From Toxotes chatareus (taxonomy: Eukaryota; Chordata; Actinopteri; Toxotidae): a stretch of 64,000 nucleotides of DNA. Shown in pieces: positions 1 through 10,537 of this stretch; position 1 is the first letter of the stretch, and the number at the start of each line of letters is the position of its first letter. The translations under genes and the position numbers were made by a program. The notes beneath the pieces were generated by a model. It worked only from the letters and a program-made list of their open reading frames with translations, made no database searches and was not told the DNA's origin. The stretch is from contig CM028905.1 of assembly GCA_016801885.1 (NCBI GenBank), forward strand, positions 11,746,706 to 11,810,705, in the 5' to 3' direction.

Positions 1-3000
1 GACTTTTTTTTATGACATTTTGAGGTCAAAAAATTTTTGACTTTTTTTGTCCGATTTTGACGCCTTACTATACTATGACGTTTTTTTATGACATTTTGAG
101 GTCAAAAATTTTTTTGACGTTTTTTGACCGAAAAAACGCCATACTATACTATGAAGTTTTTTATGACATTTTGAGGTCAAAATTTTTTTTGACTTTTTTT
201 GTCCGAAAAAATCGCCATACTATACTATGACGTTTTTTATGACATTTTGAGGTCAAAAAAATTTTGACTTTTTTTGGCCGAAAAAAACGCCATATTATAC
301 TATGACGTTGTTTATGACATTTTGAGGTCCAAAAAAATTTTGACTTTTTTTGGCCGAAAAAAACGCCTTACTATACTATGACGTTTTTTAGGACATTTTG
401 AGGTCAAAAATTTTTGACTTTTTGGCGAAAAAAAACGCCATACTATACTATGACGTTTTTTTTGACATTTTGAGGTCAAAATTTTTTTAATTTTTTGTCT
501 GAAAAAATCGCCATACTATACTATGACGTTTTTTATGACATTTTGAGGTCAAAAAAATTTTTGACTTTTTTTGTCCGATTTTGACGCCTTACTATACTAT
601 GACGTTTTTTATGACATTTTGAGGTCAAAAAATTTTTTGACTTTTTTTGGCTGAAAAAAACGCCATACTATACTATGACTTTTTTTTATTACATTTTGAG
701 GTCAAAAAAAATTTTCACTTTTTTTGGCCGAAAAAAACGCCATACTATACTATGACGTTTTTTATGACATTTTGAGGTCAAAAAAAAATTTGACTTTTTT
801 TGTCCAATTTTGACGCCTTACTATACTATGACGTTTTTTATGACATTTTGAGGTCAAAAATTTTTTTATACTTTTTTTGTCCGAAAAAAACGCCATACTA
901 TACTATGACGTTTTTTTATGACATTTTGAGGTCAAAATTTTTTTTGACTCTTTTGGCCGAAAAAAACGCCATACTATACTATGACTTTTTTTTATGACAT
1001 TTTGAGGTCAAAAAAATTTTTGACTTTTTTTGGCCGAAAAAAACGCCATACTATACTATGACGTTTTTTATGACATTTTGAGGTCAAAAAATTTTTTGAC
1101 TTTTTTTGTCCGAAAAAAAACGCCATACTATACTATGACGTTTTTTATGACATTTTGAGGTTATAGAAAATTTTGACTTTTTTTGGCCGAAAAAAACGCC
1201 ACACTATACTATGACGTTTTTTATGACATTTTGAGGTCAAAAAATTTTTTGACTTTTTTTGTCCGATTTTGACGCCTTACTATACTATGACGTTTTTTAT
1301 GACATTTTGAGGTCAAAATTTTTTTTTGACATTTTTTGGCCGAAAAAAACGCCATACTATACTATGACGTTTTTTATGACATTTTGAGGTCAAAAAAAAT
1401 TTTGACTTTTTTTGTCCGATTTTGACGCCTTACTATACTATGACGTTTTTTTATGACATTTTGAGGTCAAAAAATTTTTTGACTTTTTTTGTCCGATTTT
1501 GACGCCTTACTATACTATGACGTTTTTTATGACATTTTGAGGTCAAAATTTTTTTTTGACTTTTTTTGGCCGAAAAAAACGCCATACTATACTATGACGT
1601 TTTTTATGACATTTTGAGGTCAAAGAAAATTTTGACTTTTTTTGGCGGAAAAAAACGCCATACTATACTATGACGTTTTTATGACATTTTGAGGTCAAAA
1701 AATTTTTGACTTTTTTTGTCCGATTTTGACGCCTTACTATACTATGACGTTTTTTTGACATTTTGAGGTCAAAAATTTTTTGACTTTTTGGCGAAAAAAA
1801 CGCCATACTATACTATGACGTTTTTTATGACATTTTGAGGTCCAAAAAATTGTGACTTTTTGGCGAAAAAAACGCCATACTATACTATGACGTTTTTTAT
1901 GACATTTTGAGGTCAAAAAAAATTTTGACTTTTTTTGGCCGAAAAAAACGCCATACTATAATATGACGTTTTTTATGACATTTTGAGTTCAAAAAAATTG
2001 TGACTTTTTTTGGCCGAAAAAAACGCCATACTATACTATGACGTTTTTTTATGACATTTTGAGGTCAAAAAATTTTTTGACTTTTTTTGGCTGAAAAAAA
2101 CGCCTTACTATACTATGACGTTTTTTATGACATTTTGAGTTCAAAAAAAATTTTGACTTTTTTTGTCCAATTTTGACGCCTTACAATACTATGATGTTTT
2201 TTATGACATTTTAAAGGTAAAAAAAAAGTTTGACTTTTTTTGTCCGATTTTGACGCCTTACTATACTATGACGTTTTTTATGACATTTTGAAGTAAAAAA
2301 AAATTGTGACTTTTTTTGGACGATTTTAACGCCTTACTATACTATGACGTTTTTTATGACATTTTGAGGTCAAAAAATTTTTTGACTTTTTTTGGCCGAA
2401 AAAAACGCCATACTATACTATGACGTTTTTTATGACATTTTGAGGTCCAAAAAATTGTGACTTTTTGGCGTCAAAAAACGCCATATACTATACTATGACG
2501 TTTTTTATGACATTTTGAGGTCAAAAAAATTTTGACTTTTTTTGTTTAAAAAACGCCATACTATACTATGACGTTTTGTATGACATTTTGAGGTCAAAAA
2601 ATTTTTGACTTTTTTGGCGAAAAAAAAAGCCATACTATAATATGAAGTTTTTATGACATTTTGAGTTCAAAAAATTTTTTGACTTTTTTTGTCCAATTTT
2701 GACGCCTTACAATACTATGATGTTTTTTATGACATTTTAAAGGTAAAAAAAAAAGTTTGACTTTTTTTGTCCGATTTTGACGCCTTACTATACTATGACT
2801 TTTTTTATGACATTTTGAGGTCAAAAATTTTTTGACTTTTTTTGGCGGAAAAAAACGCCATACTATACTATGACGTTTTTTATGACATTTTGAGGTCAAA
2901 AAATTTTTTGACTTTTTTTGTCCGATTTTGACGCCTTACTATACTATGACGTTTTTTTATGACATTTTGAGGTCAAAAAATTTTTTGACGTTTTTTGACC

Positions 3001-3735
3001 GAAAAAACGCCATACTATAATATGAAGTTTTTTATGACATTTTGAGGTCAAAAATTTTTTTGACTTTTTTTGTCCGAAAAAATCGCCATACTATACTATG
3101 ACGTTTTTTATGACATTTTGAGGTCAAAAATTTTTTTGACTTTTTTTGTCCGATTTTGACGCCTTACTATACTATGACGTTTTTTATGACATTTTGAGGT
3201 CAAAAAATTTTTTGACTTTTTTTGTCCGAAAAAAACGCCATACTATACTATGACGTTTTTTATGACATTTTGAGGTCAAAAATTTTTTTGACTTTTCTTG
3301 GCCGATTTTGACGCCTTACTATACTATGATGTTTTTTTATGACATTTTGAGGTCAAAAAAAATTTTGAGTTTTTTTGGCCGAAAAAACGCCATACTGTAC
3401 TATGACGTTTTTTATGACATTTTGAGGTCAAAAATTTTTTTGACTTTTTTTGTCCGATTTTGACGCCTTACTATACTATGACGTTTTTTATGACATTTTG
3501 AGGTCAAAATTTTTTTTGACTTTTTTTGGACGATTTTGACGCCTTACTATACTATGACGTTTTTTATGACATTTTGAGGTCAAAAAATTTTTTGACTTTT
3601 TTTGTCCAATTTTGACGCCTTACTATACTATGACGTTTTTTATGACATTTTGAGGTAAAAAAAATTTGTTGACTTTTTTTGGCCGAAAAAAACGCCTTAC
3701 TATACTATGACGTTTTTTATGACATTTTGAAGTTT
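1..3735. repeat. AT-rich 75-76 bp satellite array (about 49 copies)
   Basis: Tandem array of a monomer of about 75-76 bp: successive CGCC marks fall at 61, 137, 213 and 288. Each monomer carries in order TACTATACTATGACG, a T run, ATGACATTTTGAGGTCA, an A/T tract, GACTTTTTTT and a GGCCG or GTCCG block. Two end variants recur: GTCCGATTTTGACGCCTTA and GGCCGAAAAAAACGCCATA. They are interspersed rather than strictly alternating. The array is already in progress at base 1, so its left boundary lies outside the window. The last recognisable monomer decays near 3735. Each monomer contains an A/T dyad between GTCA and TGAC that is a perfect 18-bp palindrome in many copies. Short open frames inside it (800-997 and 2651-2899) are translations of the repeat. 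I do not recognise a named satellite. Confidence 0.97.
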
Positions 3736-5224
3736 TTTCAAACCTTCTAATTTTTAAAAAATTAAAAATTTCAAATAGAATCATAGCAATTAAAACCATA
3801 ATTTTATATTATAATTTGATGGTGCAATTTCAAATTAATTTCAGTTAAACAAGACTATACCAGTGCTATGTTTATCATATAGAACAGATGTAATACAAGC
3901 ACTAAACACTTGGTGGAGCTGTCTGCCCAACAAAGAAACAGCGGAGAGGATGGCAAGTTATAGTCTGAGTGTAGTGACACAAAATCCAGAGATGTCTTTC
4001 AGCTGAAGGTGGCAGCCATACTCCGTGGAGCACAGTGGATTTAAAACTATACCTGTTTTGATAGAAGAAGAAATAATTAGAGGTTTGCAGGAAATTGACA
4101 TATTACTTGCACTAAGTAACCATTCATTAGTGAGTCCACATTTATTTGTACTTACAACCTTTTTCAGAGTTGGTTTGATGACACTTTATCTTCCTCCCAG
4201 GTATCACAAGTGAGGTGATTGCTTTTAACCCAAACATGGCCCCATAAACTGGCCTTTCAGAGGCTCCTTGACCACATCTCTTCTGAGGTGTAAGGAAGTT
4301 ACTGTTCCTACTACACTCTACCTTTGAAAAATATATTTTTCGACAGCTTATGTAACATGTCAGCTAAACAGGGGAGACATTTCTGTGTGTGTGTATGTGT
4401 ACACCTTGTGTTTCAGGACGTACAATATCAGTGTTTTAGAGGGCTGAAGGTGTTGGCAGGGGCAGGGAGTTGGGTCAGAGTGTCAGGACCTATCTGTCAA
4501 ATCTTTGAGAGTGTGAGCTGGTCTCTGTGGTGTTACACATGCATGTGTATGTGTATGTGTCTGTGTGTGTAATTATATGTGCACAAATGTGCTGTATTAT
4601 GTGTATGCAGGTGTGTGTGTGGCTGCTTGGCAATGTAGCAAGGGTCAGTATGTCAGATTCTACAGAGGGGTTGCCCTTAGAAACGAGCACACAGGTTGCT
4701 GGTGCGGACCTCCACAGGTGAGAAATGTCACTAATAAGCTACCTGATAGGTCAAATAGTAGATAATTACAAGGCAATAATGACCATGTGATGTTGTGACA
4801 TTCTTTATTTTCTAGTATCAGGACACATCATGGTGAATTATTGCTTGTTTATGTTCTCTGCTGCCTCTGAGAAGAGATCTGCACTTTATAGTCAAGTTTT
4901 TAATGCTAATGTGTGTGCGTGGTGACTGATTTGTAGTTTTTCTTTTCAACTGTCATTCCTAGACAGCAGAGTTTGTTGTTGAAGTGTGTCTCCAACAATA
5001 TGGCCGACACACAGAGCCAACCACCCTCTCTGAACTAAACACTGTTCCTACTTCCTTTGCCTTTGGAGAGCTTTTGTTTGCTTTCTCCCTGTTTCTTATT
5101 TCTGCTCTTGTTATTTCCTCTCATCTCTTTTATCTATTTCTATCTTCTTTGACTCTGTTTTTCCAGCACAGTGATAGAAAGGATAGCAGGTATCCATAGC
5201 AACATGTTTGCGCATGTGTTGTGT
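3736..5224. other. intergenic sequence with no supported gene
   Basis: AT-rich sequence follows the satellite, then mixed sequence. A degenerate TG-rich patch lies at about 4385-4625. Open frames here (for example 4324-4572) come from the TG-rich patch and have no coding character. I see nothing else. Confidence 0.8.
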
Positions 5225-5239
5225 GAGAGAGAGAGAGAG

Positions 5240-5270
<31 letters not shown>
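5225..5270. repeat. (GA)n(TG)n compound microsatellite
   Basis: An uninterrupted GA run passes directly into a TG run. Confidence 0.97.
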
Positions 5271-5284
5271 AGCCTCTTGTCCGA

Positions 5285-5375
5285 GACACAATGTGGTAAT
5301 TACCGGAGCTTACCTCGGCACTAATTAACCGTCGCCGTGGTAATTGGAAGGGTCAAGTGAGCAGGACAATTGGCT
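5285..5375. promoter_or_regulatory. candidate conserved non-coding element with TAATTA motifs
   Basis: A short block with GGTAATTACC, ACTAATTAACC, GGTAATTGG and ACAATTGG lies between a microsatellite and a pyrimidine tract. GGTAATTACC is itself a perfect 10-bp palindrome. Four homeodomain-type cores within 90 bp is the texture of vertebrate conserved non-coding elements. Conservation cannot be seen from one sequence, so this is a candidate only. Confidence 0.35.
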
Positions 5376-5385
5376 CACCTTCCTG

Positions 5386-5590
5386 CATCATCCACCACCC
5401 TCTCCTCTACCATCCTTCGTTCCTTTTCTCCTTCACTGACAACTTTGCTCCTCCACCTTCACCCCTGAATCTCACCCTCCTTCCCTCCTGTCCCCGACTC
5501 CCTCCTCTCTTTTGCCCTGTCACTTTTTCATTCCTTCCTCCCCTCACACTCACTTTATTAAAAAAAATAATTTCTCTCATCTCTCTGTGA
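5386..5590. repeat. pyrimidine-rich tract
   Basis: The plus strand is strongly C/T-rich across the block, with CTCC and TTCC words. The open frame over it is low-complexity S/P/L/F and is not a gene. Confidence 0.8.
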
Positions 5591-7480
5591 CTTTTTTTGG
5601 TGGTGTTGTTTTGGATGGGAGCATTATCACAAGATCCTTGGCTGCCATCCCTTAGAAGCCCCCCTTTACTCCCTCACCCGCTCCACCCGATTGGGCAGAC
5701 TGACAGCTGGCTGCAAACCAGAGGTGGAGCTTTTGACCTTCACAGCCTCCAGGAATCCACAGCAGCATCTGATTAACTTACCTGGAAATGTTCACAGACA
5801 GCTAGAAGGTTTAGATGGCAGTGATAAACAGGTGTGTTTGTACTCTCTTTGTAAGCAAAGCCTGTGCTTTATTTTTACTGTCAGATCTAAACACATATAT
5901 ATTATGGTTTTACAAGATCATTTAAAAAACTGGATTGTTCACATTTATAAATTTTTTACTGACTGTCAAGCTTTGTGGAGCTTTACTCTCTCACTGTCAT
6001 ATCTGAGTGTCTTTCTCACTCTCTGGCTTACTCTCAGTGTGGAGCATTTAGCAGCTAAAGAGCTAATATTCAACTTAGGGTTGCCCAGTGGTCAAAAACT
6101 TGCTTGCTATGCCCTCAAGTAACCAAAAAAATAAAAATTAATGGTAGGTTAAGAAATGTCTTACTTAACGACAGACTTTAGTGATGGGTAAATGGGTTGC
6201 TAGGAAACATAAGCAGTTGACCAAGAAGTGCTTGTTATCATCACAACCTGTAAAATAACTGCTGAAAATAACAATATACATAACTTAACTGCTAATATAG
6301 GTATTAATTTGTTTTATGTACATGGAGAAATATGTGTTCCAGAGTTGTATTCATGCAGTTTCAACTAATTAGCAAACCTAGTTGTGCTAATCTAACCGAT
6401 GCTATTTAAAGTCAGCCTGAGACTATTAGCATGACATTTTTAATTTAAAGAGAAGGCCTCTTGTGTTGCTTTTGCGAAATGTAATTTAAAATCTTCACAG
6501 GCTACCTCACTATTAAACAGCATTTTGATCGAGCGTCAGATTAGATATGTTGAACATATTTCATGTTAGCTCTTTTAATCTTTTAATCGGTCTATGCTGG
6601 TCATATTTTAGCAAGCTAACACTAGCTCTGTCACTTAGTTACACAACAGGAACACCTGGCAGCCAGTTGATGTAAAAAAGTGGTCACAAAAAATTAGTTT
6701 AGGTGGTGCAACCTATTTTATGAAAGTTAGTCGTGTAAATTTCCACTTAATAAACAGTTACATTACAAATGGTCATAAATTTGAATTTATGACGATTTAT
6801 GAAGATCAGCACTTTGTAAGTTTGAGATGATGTGATTCGAAGACACTTCAGGTGACTTTGGGACAAATTTAATCAAGTGTCCACAGATAGTAGGCCTGGA
6901 ATGACTCCCTCACCTTTGGCATGACATCTGCCACCGACGGCCTGGGATTTAATCCCGTCAGAGCTTTCGGTCCCCTGTCTGTCCTCCTCGACTTGCATTT
7001 CTTCCTATTTTCCTCACGTTTAAAAAGTAAAAAACACAAATGAGGATATTCTCATTTGAAAGACAATAATTTCACCGTAAAGAGAAAAAGGGAATATCAA
7101 CAAGTTATGTTCCCAGTAAGAGCTTTTTGTGTTTTGACATTCAAATTTCATTGTATGTATATTCAAAAACTACTGTATATATATTCCACACTGAGTGCCC
7201 ATGTCTGCCCTCCTTTCTGGCAAAGAGCTGGAGGTTGCCAAAGTGTCTTCTACTTTCTAACCCTAACCCTCTATTTCTATCCTATCCCCTCAATCACTCT
7301 TTAGGGTTTCAAATTCTCCCCATCTTTCTTGTTCTTCAGGCTCATGAAAAGAAATCCATCTGCCCTTTCGGCGAAAGAATAAAAAATAGTCCTGCAGCTT
7401 AAATCAGACAGAAGAATGGATAGAGGGGCTTTTAAAAATAGAAAAAAGGTGGATAGTGGAAACTAAAGTGTTCACTGGAC
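5591..7480. other. intergenic sequence with no supported gene
   Basis: Mostly AT-rich single-copy-looking sequence. A perfect inverted repeat lies at 6772-6793. A short telomere-like CTAACCCTAACCC lies near 7257. A weak B-box-like GGGATTTAATCCC near 6945 hints at an old tRNA-derived SINE but is too degenerate to call. The open frame 5691-6122 lacks an ATG start and shows no family signature. Confidence 0.75.
6772..6793. repeat. perfect inverted repeat, 10-bp arms
   Basis: GTCATAAATT, then TG, then AATTTATGAC. The arms are exactly complementary with a 2-base spacer. It may be an internal or terminal piece of an old mobile element. Confidence 0.9.
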
Positions 7481-7489
7481 AGAGTACTG

Positions 7490-7760
7490 AGGTGATGGAG
7501 CATTGAAATGTTTGGTGATAGAAAAAGAGTGAGCCGTTGACGTTACATATGGATTGAGAGTGCAATGGAAGGAAGGCAAGCAGGAGTGATGGAGGGGAGG
7601 ACTGAAAGTCAAAAGTGTGGTGAAAGAAAGGTCAGGAGAGAGTGTTAGATGCAGATAGAGTAGAGGACAGAGTGAAAAAGGAGCTGGAGAGGAAAATAAA
7701 AAACAGATTGATGAGGAACAGGATGGACGGGGTGAGCGATGAGAGAGCTGGAAGAGGGGA
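7490..7760. repeat. purine-rich tract
   Basis: The plus strand is strongly G/A-rich (GGAAGG, GAGAG and GAAAG words). Minus-strand open frames over it are low-complexity S/P/L and are rejected as genes. Confidence 0.8.
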
Positions 7761-7870
7761 GATAAGGTGAGACGTGGGTTTGACATCATTACCGTCAGCA
7801 GGGCTTGTGTTTACCGCTCGGCTCCTGTTTACTGAGGAGCTCATACTGAGAGGACACCTGGTGAGCTGTC

Positions 7871-7879
7871 AACACACAG

Positions 7880-7910
<31 letters not shown>

Positions 7911-7919
7911 CACACACAC
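7871..7919. repeat. (CA)n microsatellite
   Basis: CA run with single GACA and TGCA interruptions. Confidence 0.97.
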
Positions 7920-7939
7920 CACTCAAACACAGAGCAGCC

Positions 7940-8180
7940 GTCACAGTTGCGCTCTCCATGGTGCTGAACCCAACATGAAGGAGTCCAAAACGGAGCAGAA
8001 CGGGGCAGGTCTCCTCCTTTGCTCTCCATATGGAGAGGCTCCCATCAGAGAGGGAGAACCAAAGGGGAGGGAGCCGTGGAGGGAGGGAGGAGAAGGAGGG
8101 AGGACCTATTTATAACCACACTCCTCATTGTTTATTAATGAACGGGTGTTTAGTCAGACCTGGGGTGCTGTTTAATGTAT
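7940..8180. promoter_or_regulatory. candidate regulatory patch: 16-bp palindrome and MEF2-like site
   Basis: CTCTCCATATGGAGAG at 8022-8037 is a perfect 16-bp palindrome containing the E-box CATATG. CTATTTATAA at 8106-8115 fits the MEF2 consensus YTAWWWWTAR exactly and also resembles a TATA box. It is followed by TTTATTAATGAA. Both motifs are visible; enhancer or promoter function is inference. Confidence 0.3.
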
Positions 8181-8303
8181 GATGACAACGTTGCTCTCTG
8201 GGGACCTTTACCATACTCCTCGCCCTGCGTTTTACATAACTGACACAGATTTAAGAAGAGGGGGGTTTGGGTTGGGCAGGTTGGCCATTGGTGGCTAGGG
8301 GAC

Positions 8304-8329
8304 TGTGTGTGTGTGTGTGTGTGTGTGTG
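8304..8329. repeat. (TG)n microsatellite
   Basis: Uninterrupted TG run. Confidence 0.97.
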
Positions 8330-8620
8330 CAGACTAGAGGATATCCTCTCCCTTGCTGCTGAGTGGTGTACACATGGGGAGGTATAACAAGGGGCCACGC
8401 TGAAGATCCTATTTCTTCTATGCTGGGAGCAATCTAGAAATGCAGCTGAGGAGCAGCTCTCTTCCTTTGATATAATATGATTCCACACATTTAACAACAA
8501 AACCAAGTACTGTGTACAGTTTTGGCACATGCCAGTGTATCTTCTGGCACATTTCAGATAGACACTGCAAGAATCTTCAGGTGTTTCCATTTTGCTCGGA
8601 AACTTGTTCAAACTTGTTTA

Positions 8621-8634
8621 GAACAAGCTTGTTC
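8621..8634. repeat. perfect 14-bp palindrome in a GTTC/GAAC cluster
   Basis: GAACAAGCTTGTTC is self-complementary. Around it are further GTTC/GAAC words (AACTTGTTC, AGCTAGTTC) and a second palindrome GAACTAGTTC at 8671-8680. Such clusters occur in some hAT-type elements, but no element boundary could be assigned here. Confidence 0.85.
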
Positions 8635-9054
8635 AGCTAGTTCAAAATTCAGCCACCTGGATCATGACTGGAACTAGTTCACAGATCTTTGCATTCCCAC
8701 ACTTGGCTCATCAATGCCTTTAGAATAGATAATTTGAACTTTTAAGATTAGAACAGGCCTTATGCCTAATTATATCATGATGCAACTAATATGCTGTGTT
8801 CTCACTTGCCACTACAGTTTTGCAAATGCTTTGGTTATTCAAAGGTGGAGCTTTGATGATCAAGCCTTTGCGGCCAGTACTCCTGAAATGACCCGCATGC
8901 AGATATTTGAGCAGCAAAAACATTTTCTTCTTTTCAGTCTTTTAAAAACCCCACTTCTTTGCCACAAACTCAAGTGAGGACCCCAAAGTAGAAACCCCAA
9001 GATTAACAGGTAGGTGAACTAATGTCTTTTATTTTAAACTCAGAATCACTAGTA

Positions 9055-9330
9055 TAAGTCCAGGACCAAAACTAAAACAACTAAAAATCATCCCAGATGG
9101 AGAAAAACTCTGAAACACAACTCTTGCCCCAAAAACTAAAAAGTCCTTACTTGAAGTAAACAAGGAGACAGAGGTAATCCAAAAGGGGAACCGAAGACAA
9201 AGCCAGGGGGGACACAGGCAGGAACACGGGCAAGACTACTAACAAACACAAACGCCAGATACAGGTAGAGAGATGCAGGCTTGGGAACAAATCCTGACAG
9301 GGACACCTTTGAACATTTAGGAACATTTTT
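9055..9330. mobile_element. dispersed-repeat-like sequence (unclassified)
   Basis: An A-rich run of ACCAAAACTAAAAC, CAACTCTTGCCCC and ACAAAGCCAGGGGGGACACAGGCAGGAACACG character. This word composition is common in interspersed teleost repeats that I recall. No inverted or direct terminal repeats were found, so class and boundaries are unknown. Confidence 0.35.
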
Positions 9331-9489
9331 CAATTAGAAAAGTGAAAAGGTTTTCCAGTAGATTATACTAATATGAAATACAGGCACAGGGCTGAGTTAT
9401 GTATTGTACCCAAAACAATATTACATGAAAGATGAAAGGTTCTCCAAGGTGTTAATACAACTAATAAAAATGAAAGTACAAGATTTGTG

Positions 9490-9763
9490 CTCAGTGGTCA
9501 CTTTATTGGAGACACATGTATAATCTACTGCCAGTAAATACAATAGCCCTGCTGTATATTCTAACTTGTGAAATTTAAAATGTTCCTGTTTTGGATGTCC
9601 TTTTCAGAGCTGTAAATTCAGACCTATTGATAACTGAGGTGAAGGTGTTCTACTGGACTATATTATATTGAACCGCATCTAATATTCTGCCTCACTTATG
9701 AGTGTAAATGGAAAGAGCAAATCAGAAACCATCACTAACTCACATAATAAAATGGCCACTGAG
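9490..9763. mobile_element. 274-bp terminal-inverted-repeat element (MITE-like)
   Basis: The left end CTCAGTGGTCACTTTATT (9490-9507) matches the reverse complement of the right end (9746-9763), CTCAGTGGCCATTTTATT, at 16 of 18 positions. The interior is AT-rich and has no open frame. The ends resemble a dispersed teleost MITE whose termini read CAGTGG..ACTTTATT, as I recall it. A target-site duplication is not clear on either side, so the superfamily is left open. Confidence 0.7.
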
Positions 9764-10537
9764 TGTATTTTGCATTACACAAAGAGTTCAACCAAAAAAA
9801 TACATCCAGTCACAAATATATAAACACCACCATTTGGTAGTTCAGTGCAGTTATCCTCAACTAATTTGAAAAAGGTAAAACCAAATAAGAAAACACAAAC
9901 AAACTTAGAAATTTTCTTAGAAATTATTCAAGCTAAAAAAGTGAACATAAGTCATAATTCCAAGGGCAGTCTTTTTAGCCTCATCAGGAAAGAGGCCCAA
10001 GCAAGCACTGCTAGTTGGCACAAATGCTTAAATTGTACAGTTACAATGGTTTGGAAAACAAAATATGAAATAACAAAATGTGAAATAACAGTAGTGATGA
10101 CCTAATGGATGTATGACGCAATCATCTGGATAACATTGGAAATGAACAAAGGCATCTTGACATGCAGGATACACAGACAGGAATTCTTTTGAGGGCATCA
10201 ATAGTCCTTGATGGCATTACATTTGTACACTGTAAACATACGTCACAGCTTCCAGACTGACTTTTGCTGAATTGTCACTTAATAAAAGTTCAAGTAATCA
10301 TTCAGTGACGTTTTCATAGAAACCTAAGTTCTTTGTTGCTTACGTAACCGCAATGAAAAAATGGCCAACAGGTCCAGAAGCAGGTTTCTCCAACAAATGC
10401 TCCATCCCTTCCAACAGCACATTATAAGAACAATCCGCAAGTTCAAATAAAGTCAAAGTGACAATAGAAGATCCAAATGGCAATGTCCAACAAGCCAAAC
10501 TGGCAGGCTCAAATGTCCAGCACCTTAACTTATGAGC

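Noticed and set aside
800..2899. Open frames inside the satellite (800-997 plus, 2651-2899 minus)
   Set aside because: They are repeated translations of the 75-bp monomer with no stop-free extension beyond it.
5691..6122. 143-codon plus-strand frame
   Set aside because: It lacks an ATG at its start, shows no recognisable domain, and runs through ordinary AT-rich intergenic DNA.
6895..6990. Possible tRNA-derived SINE (GGGATTTAATCCC as a decayed B box)
   Set aside because: The A box is not recognisable and the B box is too altered to call.
7257..7272. Interstitial telomeric repeat
   Set aside because: Only about two CTAACC units, too short to mean more than chance.
7774..8115. 113-codon plus-strand frame
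   Set aside because: It crosses a CA microsatellite and a purine tract; His/Thr runs and G/E/R richness explain it.
8150..8611. 153-codon minus-strand frame
   Set aside because: It contains a translated TG repeat (His-Thr run) and has no domain or splice support.
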